The notes beneath the pieces were generated by a model that was given only the letters and a program-made list of their open reading frames with translations, searched no databases and was not told the DNA's origin. A program made the translations under genes and the position numbers. 64,000 nt of DNA from Branchipolynoe longqiensis (lineage: Eukaryota > Annelida > Polychaeta > Phyllodocida > Polynoidae). Where the stretch lies: positions 46,879,015 through 46,943,014 of the forward strand of contig CM059189.1 of the NCBI GenBank assembly GCA_030323885.1. The letters run 5' to 3'. Below are positions 24,425 through 36,400 of the stretch, piece after piece. The stretch's first letter is position 1; the number at the start of each line of letters is the position of its first letter.

Positions 24425-27400
24425 CTGTGGGCAAGAAAACGGGACCTGTTAATTAATTGATCAAAGCTACATAGATTTATGAGAGCATATCAATTTTCTA
24501 AGCTCTAGATTTGCTCTTAGATCACACTTAGACACTGATGCACTCTTCAAACGGCATCATGGCAATAGAACAAGGAAAGTGTGTAAGCAAAGTCCACTTC
24601 AGGCATTTTGGTGTGCACACCGAAATTAAAGTTGCGTAGTCCGATGACATTCGAATTTTTGCATCATTTTTTAGATAAATGTATTAAATTGACTATTATA
24701 ACCTACTATTCATTATTCCCGAGTCATTTGGGGAAAAAATGGCTAGTTTTGGAGCAATTTGAGCTGAACGAACTGAAAGAACCCAACTGAGCTGAAAGAA
24801 CCCAAAATCATTTCAGCAAGCTTGTCAAAAGTCTTGTTGATGTGGCCCAGATTCACATCTCGCGATGGTCATGTGATGAGGAATGACCTATTAATGTGTA
24901 GGTAGTCTGGAACGTGACCAATGCCATATATGGTACTGGGAATGGGGGCAAGACTAATGAGGTCACAAGATTGACCTAATTGATGAGTGGCCGCCCTGCT
25001 GTCTCAAAGTAGGTGCATAAATGGATACAGTCATAAATTTACTGATTATTCTGTGTATGCTTCCCCAAAGCCTTAGCTAATACACCTGAACCTAAGTTGG
25101 ATATATAAAATTAAATGTAGGTAAGTGTTTTGGCTTTGAACAAAAATGTTCCATCGGACCATGCAACTTAAAATTGTCATTCTTTTACTTCTTCAGAAAT
25201 TCATTTAATAAATTAACCCTTTAAAATAGAAAGATGAAAGTTAGGCCAAACTAGATTAGCGGAGAGTATAATGATCAACCTAAAATATGTATCTAGGAAG
25301 TTATAAAACACAAACTCAAAAACCATTGGACTACTTTACACGTTCGCTCCCACCAACGCCATATTATTACTCCCAGGTGACCCAAGATCTTTTGACCAAA
25401 GAACTTAAACTTAAGCTAACCTAACTAGCACTGTCACACGTCGGTATCCATAGCAGTGTCACAAGTCGGCATCCATACTGACATGACCTCAGATGTTACT
25501 AGGCCATAAACGCCAAACACCCAAACCAGCATATGAATTATATGACAAGGGCCAGCGAACATTTTTAGTGGAGCCCCCCAGGTTCATAGCCAAGGTCTGT
25601 TTTAGTGAAATGATTTACGAGACTAGAGTAGATTACGTAAACAGAGAGCCACCTTTGGGTATGAGGCCCAATAGACCCCCGTCAGTTAAGGGGTAAGTAC
25701 CCGAATAGAGTGGTTCCAGATTCTGCCGATAGATATCACTAGTTTAACTCGCTTAAAGCCGATGTCGCAGTTTCCGCCGTCCGCCAGTTTCCGCGGTACA
25801 CATTGCTTCTGTGCATGCGTCAAAATCGAACAGCATCGTCAATGATCTTAAAAATTTAATATAGTGTTTTTGGTAAAGATGTTTTCTATATGTGTACCAA
25901 GCAATTTGTTTGTAGGTGGTGTGGTTTTAGAAATATTTCACTTTTTCTGTATTTTCTGTATGAAGATTGCTCACGACCATTGACAATGCCTTGAGTTTGA
26001 TGGTATGCGCAGTGCAAAACATTAGTTTTATTCAAAATTAATAGAAATCAAGAACCTCAACCTTATAAATTTAATTTAATCTATTTGGTAAAGATGTTTT
26101 ATATATGTGTACCAAGCGATTTGTTTCTAGGTGGTGTGCTTTTAGAGATATTTCACTTTTTCTGTATGAAGATTGCTCATGGCCATTGACAATGCATTTG
26201 AGTGCATGCGTACCGCGGAAACTGGCAGATGGCGGAAACTGCGACACCGGCCTTGGATAGGAATATGGCAGAGGGCGCCACTGACTTAGGAGAAGCCGGA
26301 TGCCATGTTGTCTTAAGCCGTGTTTACACGGACAATTGTGAAGCGAATTAGACAAATCGATTTATATGAAGCGAATTAGAGGCGCGTTTACACACGGAGC
26401 GGTTTAAGGCGGAAATCGATATCTGCGCATGAGCAAGCCCATACGAACCAGTGCTTAAGCTAGTTCGCTTCATATAAACCACCTCGCTAGGTGGCTTATA
26501 TAAAGCGAATCATATGAATCGATTCAGCCCTAATCCGCCTCACATCGCGTTCACACGGCAAAATGTGAGGCGAACTAGGCAAGGCGCTTTATATGAAGCG
26601 GTTTAAATCGCCCGTGTAAACACAGCTTTAGAAGGTAGAGCCGTCTAACTCACCTTCATTGTTGGGCACCACTTGAGGTCGCTGACAGCGGTAGATGATG
26701 AAGGCCAGGTACAGGCATAATCCCAAAATGACGGCGGTCGTGGCGGCCATTGCAAGAACAGCTACCAGGTAGGTCATTGTCACGTGACTGCTATCACCTG
26801 AAGAAAAGGACAACAACAGAGTCCAGATTTAGGATGTGTGGTTAATCTATGGTAAATGCACTAGGCTTTGCTTGTTTGTTGGGGTTTTACATTCTGGCAA
26901 CATCTAAGATAATATCAGGATGGGTACTAGATAAAAGATTCACCCTGTACTTGTAGTACACGGGTGAACGACAACGTAGTGTAAATACGGGTGAAAATAG
27001 CTTTAGTATGGAACAGGAAGTAGAATGCCTGTCTCCAGTATCAAATGGCTACTTATATCAGCACAGAGTTGGTGAAATGTGAGAGAATGCAAAAAAGACA
27101 AGATGGCGGCCATAGAACGCCGTCGATTTCACTTTTAAATTCTATTAAACTGTATGTTTTATTATATTTTTCAACTCAAATGTAGCGGGGAAATATGAAG
27201 ACATATAAAAAGAATAATTGTTGCTTCTTAGATTGTGAAATTAGGCTCTCATTTCATTTCCCCGCTTTTTCGACTGCTTTTAGATAGGGCTGGTATTCAC
27301 CCGTGTACTGCGAGTACTGGGTACCAACTTGTGATAGTGCTCACTCATGATGACTGTCCCACTGGGAAACCAGACTACCAGACATTATCCTGACACTGAG

Positions 27401-30400
27401 CTAACCAGTCCCAATGCTAGTAATGCCAAGTGCCAGGCTAGGTTGTAGCAAGTATCAATTGTCTAAAGCTGTGTTTACACGGGCGAGTTAATTCGCTTCA
27501 TATGAATCGCCTTGCCTAGTTCGCCTCACATTCGCCGTGTAAACGCGCTGCTTAAGCGGATTAGGGCTGATTCGATTCATATGATTCGCTTTTTGTAGAT
27601 TGCCTCGGGAGGTGGTTTATATGAAGCGATTCCACTGGTTCCCGGGCAGGGATAGTGCTTGCCGGCTACATGCGCAGCTGTAACAATCGCTGGTGCCCGG
27701 CAGTGTTAGGGACCGATTAGGCCGAAATCTATTGAATGCGATCATATTTAACAGAATTACATACTCAAATAATGAAATTTAATTAAATTAACCCTAAATT
27801 AAAATCGATATTAACGTAGCAGCTTCATCGGCGTCGAATCGCCGAGTGTAAACTCAACAAATATAACAGTGCTTGCTGGCTACAGGCAGAACTAAGGCTG
27901 CTTGTTCCCGGTCGCCGACAGACTTTCAAACTCGCTCGTGTAAACGCACCACTACTTCGCTTCATATAAATCGCTTTGTCTAATTCGCTTCACAATTCCC
28001 CGTGTAAACACAGCTCTAGTCATTGACTTGACTCAGTTGGGATTCAAACTCTTGGGATTCTGCACTGGGAGTCAGTGTTAGCGGCGTTTGGTGTTACAGC
28101 CTATTACCGATTAGCTATCGCCGATGTCAGGAACTGTGTCAAGTGGTATGCAGGAGCGCGTAACACTAACATTTTAGCTAAACGTGAAATTATTTATAGA
28201 TTTGGGAAATCCCTCTGCGTTTGTAGCCAGATATTAGACTCAAATCTACTGAATGCGATCATATTTAACAGAATTACATACGCAATAAGTGAAATTTGAT
28301 CAATTTAACCCTAAATCCGAAGCATTATTAATGTTACCGCCGTATTGGCGGCGATATTAATAGTTATATTTTCGAATCGACGAGCGTAAAGTAAACAAAT
28401 CGCCGCCGCCGCCAGTATGGAACGCAGCGGCGGCGGCGATTTGGGGTTCTCAAGTTCGAATTTAGGGTTAATTTGAATAAATTTCACTTATTGCGTATCT
28501 AATTCTGTTAAATATGGTCGCATTGAATAGATTTGGGCCTAATAAATTCGCTAAACCTGATATTTTTTAGGGTTAAGGTAACACCGGTTATGCCTTTGGT
28601 GTTAGGCCTAACACTGACTCGTGCATACCATTTTTTCGCCGCTAACCCGAAATTCCCGACAAACACCGTTTTGCCTCGCTAACACTGACTCCTGCATACG
28701 GCCCCTGGAAGCTTGTGATATAGCTGATTTAGCCACCACGTACGACCGGTATTTGAGCTCGCCAGCTACCGTCGTATTAGATATACTCAGTACATGCATT
28801 TCTAAATATGGAGGGTGGGCTTCATAAAAAAAAAAATGTGTGTGGCTTTTCTGGCGGGGGGGGGGGGGGATAAATTTCAAAGTTGTACATTTTCTTTCAG
28901 TATCTGGCAACTTATTTTAGATAAATATCGCTATAACCTACTTTACTTGAGTTTGTATTAACTCTTACTTTAAAGAGGTGCCTTTTGGAGATATTTGAAG
29001 TGAAAACATGCCAAATTAATTTTTGGTGTGCACACCGAAATGCTAGATATGATAAGATGAATTAATTATAAGTCTTATTAAGTTGACTCAGAATATTCCC
29101 TTCTATGCAGGAACAAATGCTTAAGGGGTGCATCAGTATCGAAGTTGGATATGTGGGATCAAATCTAGGTCAATATTTTGATTTGGAAATACAAATCTAG
29201 TATACACAACGGGTGTAGTAATAATAGTAATAAGCATATTTATAGCATATTGAATACCATTGCCACGTAATTAATGAAGAATATTGAATTCTAATGGACT
29301 TTTCCACAACTAGTGCAATTCATAACTATGTACGCGTCATTTGAAGATCACAAGCATGTACTACAGACGGGCCCGGGGGGATATGATTGAACTGTTCAAA
29401 TATCTCCATGGTATCTACAAGACAGGCAGCCAGCCCCCTTATCAAAGACTCCAACACCAGGACCAGAGGACACTCCCTGAAGCTGAGGAAGCGGTACTCC
29501 AGACTGGACCTGCGATACAACTTTTTCGGCTTTAGGGTGGTTGACCTGTGGAATGACTTCCCGGAGAGTGTCGTAGCAGCAGAGTCAGTGAGCTGTTTCA
29601 AGTCCCGACTGGATGAATACTGGTCAAGCATCACATATATCTTGGAGCCAGTGACAGTTGCTACAATCCACCACATCTGAAGAACTGTCTCGATTTCTAT
29701 TAATTAAGAGCGGCTAACAGGTCCACAGCCTATTATAGCTGTATCCTATTGATTGATACCGACAGTGAAACCCCAAATGTATGTGTCCCGATTTTATACC
29801 AATTCAAATATAACAAAACAATGTATAATTGGACCCGATATTCTTTAATTCAAAGGTGATTCAGTAAACAAACCCTGAGTTAGGACAACCCTGTTTGTTT
29901 TGACAACAATTGTTCATGTGTCCAAATGATTGCATTATAAGGCGTTTTCACTGCATTACCATACATACTTGTTTCAAGGCTTACCTATTCCCATAACGTA
30001 GTTGCAAGCAGCTCGACAACCAGGGCCCTGTTGGGGAAGGAAAAATTGAAAATTTCACAATAATTGACCAGTGGGATGGCTGCATGAGTTGACTGCTCAC
30101 TTCCAGTGTCGTGGGATTTGAATTCTGTGTTCAAACGTCAGCTAAGTCAAATCAATGACTTTATAAGTTATAATTGGCGCTCTCTAGCCTGCACTCCACA
30201 TAAGGCCAAGATAAAAATATAAAGTTGGTGATCGTCCTATTGATCACACAAATTAGGGTCGGGTGGGCAGGGTTTTTTTTTGTGGGATTTTTTTTGTGGT
30301 TTTTTTTTTGGTGTTTTTTTTTAAATATTGGACCACCCTAGACTGATAAAAAAAATGAATTACATGCCATTGATGTACACATCACAATGTTTTCAGTGCA

Positions 30401-33400
30401 ACAATGAACAATTTATTCTCATTTCGAAATGTATTATATCATACAGTTCTAGAGGTTTAAATTGTGTGCTAACAAAAGTTCAATTGCCACTAGCCTGGTG
30501 TATTTTTAACAGTTTAATATATTTTTTTAATATTTAAATAAAATTAGGCGCGAGCGATTTTTCAGGCACGGGCGGGGACGATCACCAAATATTTGTTGTT
30601 GTTGTTGGGCTAAATATTATATGGCAAGGAAGAGTGGAGTTAGAAAGACCCGATTGTCTGCGATTGAAATTTCCCTGCTTAAACACAGAATTACAAATAT
30701 TTACAGTGTTATTGGCTCTTCCCACGACCCCCCCCCCCCCCCCGGCAATGCAGGGCGGGGTAGGAGGAGCCTCCCGCTCTTCCATTTAATGTTCGCACCC
30801 CCACAACCCCCGTCCGATGTTGGTTTTTTGGGGGGGGGTTTTGTGTGATGAATTTATTTACCCTGCTTATAACGGATAAGTGTGTTAATACTTGTTTTCA
30901 CCGCTGGGCAGCAGTAGTCCAATTTGGTTCAAGTCTTTGGAATTTAGTTTTAATAGACTACATCACCATTCCAGCAACACGGTCCATTGTGGAATGCATG
31001 GAAGAAAAACAAACCCGCGAGAAGCACATGGCACATCCTAATACACTACATGCAGCTATGAAATGTGCTAGTTTCAGCTCATCTCAGCTCTTGTTTGAAA
31101 CATAGAATACCAACTACAAAAATATATATAATAAATTAAGATATCAATCTTTTATCCAGCATTGTAGTTACATCAATATAATCAGCACATCTTATGCCAT
31201 GTGCATTTAAATTTAGACAAATCTGGGCACTCAGACTAGTGTTAAAGACATAGCCAGAGTCAGTTTTACTTATTGTATTCATGTTTTTATTGATATCCTA
31301 TGCTTAATGACATATGTAGAACTAGAAAATGAGTAGGGTTAATCAGATATTGGTTATATATTTCTTTGAAACAAGTGTCTGTTGACACATTTGGCATTTT
31401 AATATTTAGAACCAGAATTAATAATGGTGATGTGGATATCAGCCTTAAAGTGACTGATTGTTTTGTGTGGAATTGTATGTTTCTAAGCTCAAAATGTTTA
31501 ACTATGGCTAGTTTTGTCTTAGATATATTCATCAGATCATTATATTGTATGTGTGCATAAATGTTTATGCCAAATTGCTATGTATTTCTATTAATTTTGA
31601 ATAAAATCTATGTTTTGCCCTACACGTATCGGCAAACTCAATGGCTGTACCCATTTTCTTTGCTGCGAACTCCATTTTCAGCGCATGCGCAGTCGGAACG
31701 GTGATCTCATCTATGTAGGTTTTCTTGCTTCTTGTTTATGTTTATATTCACATAACACCTGGTGTAGTTCCGGAGTCACAGTGTGGCTTCAGAGGTAACC
31801 GGAGCACTGTGGATATGATATTTTGTCTCCGACAGCTACAAGAAAAGTGCATTGAGCAGGACCGACCACTGTACATGGTATTTGTCGATTTCACTAAGGT
31901 ATTTGATACAGTCGGGAGTTCCGGGCTATGGCAGCTACTGAGGAAGTATGGATGCCCAGAGAAGTTCACAACTATGATCGAGGCTCTACATACAGGAATG
32001 ATGGCGAACATTAGTGCTGGAGGGGAAGTCTCGGAATCGTTTGCGGTTACCAATGGGGTCAAGCAAGGTTGTGTACTGGCCCCCATGCTCTTCTCCATCT
32101 TCCTATCAGCAATGCTAGACGAGGCTTTCCGAGACATGGGGGATGGCATCTATATACAGTCCAGACAGAGCGCTGACCTATTCAATGTCGCACACTTCAG
32201 AGCGAAGACCAAGACTACTCAGATACTGGTGAGAGAGCTACTATTCGCAGATGACAGTGCACTGGTTGCCCACTCTGCTGAAGAGACCCAGAAAATAGTG
32301 GATGCTTTCTCTGATGCATCAAAGAAGTTTGGCCTGAAAATTAACATCAAGAAGATGGAGGTGCTGTACCAACCCAACTCTACAAGAACCCGAGAGGAGG
32401 AGATCATGGTTGATGGAAACAAGCTGAACTCTGTTCCGGAATTCACCTATCTCGGAAGCAGTATATCAAGTGATGGACACATTGATGCTGAGATACAGAG
32501 GAGGATGGCCAAGGCTAGCGCATCTTTCAGCCGACTATGCCAGAGACTCTGGAACAACCACCATGTGTCCATTCGGGTCAAAGGTAAGATCTACCGTGCA
32601 ATCGTGCTATCCACCCTACTATACGGAGCTGAGGCCTGGACAGTGTACAGACAGCAGGTGAAAAAGCTGCATGCCTTCATGATGCAACATCTGCGTTCAA
32701 TCATGAGGCTAACCTGGAAGGACAAAGTGACGAATAAGGAAATACTCGAACGGATGGGGCTGCCCTCTATGGAAGATCTTCTGATCAAAAAGAATCTCCG
32801 GTGGACTGGACACCTCATGAGGATGTCATCAGACAGGCTACCAAAGCAGATCCTCTATTCTCAACTGTCTTCTGGCTACAGAAAGAGAGGGCGCCCCCGT
32901 CTCCGGTTCAAAGATACCATCAAGAGAAACCTGAAGCTGAGAGACATTAAGACCGACTCATGGATGCAACTCTCACAGCAGAGAGCTAAATGGAGAGCGG
33001 CAGTCAAGTAATGAAAGCAGTCTTTGTCGCATCGCGACCGACAGCATGATGATGGATGATGTTTATGTTTTGTAACTGTTTGTAGATTGCAAACAGTCCA
33101 TGTGGATGGAACCTGCATGCTGGCCATACTTGGAATCTTTATTTCTAAAAAAGAAATGACATAAAGCAGGGGGGATACTTACACACTCATCCCTGATGCA
33201 GAGACTCTTAATGTTCTGTTTATCTTGGAGGAGGCGACAGAAACCTGAGCACTGGAAGAGAAACAATAAACACCATTAACATCACAGTCTTGTCTAATTT
33301 ACACGTGTGTATTCACAGTAACATGTTCATTGTTTTAAAAGATGTTGGCTTTGCATGTATATCGAAGTTGCCTTGATTTGTAAATGTGTAATACTCATCA

Positions 33401-36400
33401 TACCGTTTTGTAATCAGTCGTAGTTGCACTACCTTGCAAGGACTGCAACTACTACTAAGAGATTGGCAACTACTACTAAGTCATTTTTACACACACTTTA
33501 GAATTAGATCTGAGTTTAAGTTGCAAAGTCCGATGGGTTTTGAGTTTCTGTAATTTTCTGAGATAAACATATTAGGCTGATCATTATAATCTACTCTACT
33601 TTCATTTGAAGTAACTTTTATTTTAAATAGCTAACTTTTGGGATATTCGAAGTGCAAACAAGCAAAATTAGTTTTGGCAAGCTTGGCAAAACTCTGACAC
33701 CATAGGTGTCTGCAGTAATAGGTTTTATTAAATTGCCCCAGTCTTCCCTTCAATGTGGTGACACATGTTTAACAAGTGCACCAATATTTAAGTTAGATAT
33801 GTAGAATCAAATCGAGATACTTGTTTTGGTTTTGAAAATTGTATGCTTCATCGAACTATGCAGCTTTAATCGCGTATTTCAAATGTTTTTGTAAATTTCA
33901 TTGTTAGCATATAATTATAAATGTGATTAATACATTTTTTCATGAAACAAGCCAGGATATCACGACGTTATCAGGGGTTTTCCTAACCAGGTCGGTCAGT
34001 GGGATTTTATTGTAATGGATATCACCATACAGAATGCGATATTAGCACTACCTGGACATTTATTAATAGAAATTGCATAATCCAATATCTTTGAGGGTTT
34101 TCTTTACAATTTAACAACTAAATACATGAAATTGGTCGTTATAAGCTACCTTATTATAGTTTGACGTAACCGTTATAATAAATAGTTAACTTTGGAAATA
34201 GTTGAAGTGAAAATAGGCCAGATTAATATTAGTGTGCCTGTAGAGATTCTGAATCCATGAGCCTCAAGTTCCATTAAATTTCATAGTATGCCCTTCTAGT
34301 CAGCAACAAGTGTGCAATAAGTACACTGTTTTGTTTGTTGTTCGTTTACGTCCTAGCAACATCTAACGTCATATCAGGATGGGTACCGACTTGTGAAAGG
34401 GTGCACTCATTGTGACTTTATAGTGCTGCCCCACTGGGAGACCAGGCTACCAGCACCATGACCTGATATCCCATTCAGTTACATTATCCTGACACTGAGC
34501 CAACCAGTCCTTGCTCTATGCTAATAATGCCGAGCGCCTGGCTAGGAAGCGAAAACTATAAATCTTTAAGTCATTGGTTTGACTCGACCAGGGTTCGAAC
34601 TCACGAACCCATGGGTTCGGGCAATAGGTACACCAGTATCTAAGTTAGAAATGTAGAATCAAATTTGGTTTTGTTTCGAAAATTTGATGCTCCCATCGAA
34701 ATGATCAGCTTTAACCTTTTAATCATATCTGTTTCCATGGTTACACTCACCTTAGCGCACTGCTGATTTCTGTAGCAGTTATCCACCGTCTCCCACGGCC
34801 ATGCCTTGAGTAACTGAAACGAAAAAGGTCAAGGCATTAGCAATGTTTGTTTGTCAGAGTTTTACATCCCAGCAACATCTAAAGCCATATCAGGACGGGT
34901 ATCGACCTGAGACAGTGTGCATTCATGGCGACTTTTATAATGGTGCCGCACTGGGAGAGCAGGCCGCCGGCACTATGACCCGATATCCCACTCAGTCACA
35001 TTATCCTGATCCTGAGCAACCCAGTCCATGTCCTTTCTTAATCATGCAGAGCTTCAGGTTTAGGAGTTAGGTAGCGATTAGCAATGTTTTCATACAATAC
35101 AGCATCAGCATTTTATTCATAAGACATCAGCATTGTAATCATAAGACATCAGCATTGTATTAAAACGAATATTGTTAAGCAATTTGGAGTTTGACGTATG
35201 AGAGCCTTTGGAACTTGGAAGGAATATTAATCGACGCAAATGCACGAGGAACTAAAAACCCCTATTGAGAGAAGTAACATTTTTATTGATATTGATAATC
35301 TGTTTGGGGGAGATCTAACAAACCATTATACAGTATAACCCCGTTAAAGTGGACAGGTATAGGCTGCTGAGACTGGAACCGTACTCCGACAAATGCTCTC
35401 CAAGCTCAACCTTGTTTAGTTTGTATGTTTATAGAACCAAATGTGTGGGGGGAGAGTAGTGGACCCACTTCACCACCAGAAGTGGGTCAGTGCTGAGGTT
35501 ATGGTGTGGGGGGGGGGGGGGTCTGACGCTGGGACTAACTAAGAAATATATATATAATAAAGTAAGATATTAATCTTTTATCCAGCATTGCATTTACATC
35601 AATATAATCAGCACATCTTATCCCATGTGCATTTAGATTTAGACAAATCTGGGCACTCAGACTAGTATTAGAGCCATATGCATAGCCAGAGTTAGTTCTA
35701 CTTATTTTATTAATGTTTTTATTTATATCCTATTGTTAATGACATATGTAGAAATAGAAAATTAGTGGGGCTAATCAGATATTGGTTATATATATCTCTG
35801 AAACAAGTGTATGTTGACACATTTGGCATTTTAATATTTAGAACAAGAATTAATAATGGTGATGTGGATATCACTGATTGTTTTGTGTGGAATTATATGT
35901 TTCTTAGCTCAAAATGTTTAGCTATGGCTTTGTCTTAGCTATATTCATCAGATCATTATATTGCATGTGTGCATACATGTTTATGCCAAATTGTTATGTA
36001 TTTCTATTCATTTTGAATAAAATCGAAGTTTTTCCCTATGCGTATCGACAAACTCAATGGCCATTCGCATTTGCTTTGCTGCCAATGCCATTTTCAGCGC
36101 ATTCGCACTCAGAACGGTGATCTCGTCTATTCCCTGGCCATTGAGCTACTACGTGTGTACTGTAGTACTATTACTAGTACTAGTAGTAGCCTACTAGGAT
36201 AGGCTAAGGAGCTGTGGATTGAGTCTGTGTTTGAAATATCCCTTGCTTAATCAATGGATGTAGCCAATAATGATATGTAAACTGACAAACTGTCCATTCA
36301 CACGACCCGTTCTTTGTACACTTTCCACCCAGATAAATAATCTGTCATCTTTCTTTATAAGTTGGCCTCACTGGCCTCTCGACCCACACAGCAGGGACTC

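Larger units (their letters stand above)
26869..28750 (-). mobile_element. SINE-1 split by three nested insertions
   Basis: The SINE pieces are 26869-26927, 27317-27462, 28020-28070 and 28705-28749; joined end to end they make one ordinary SINE-1 of about 300 bp. They are separated by MITE-A (26928-27316), a foldback element (27463-28019) and a long foldback (28071-28704). Confidence 0.85.
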
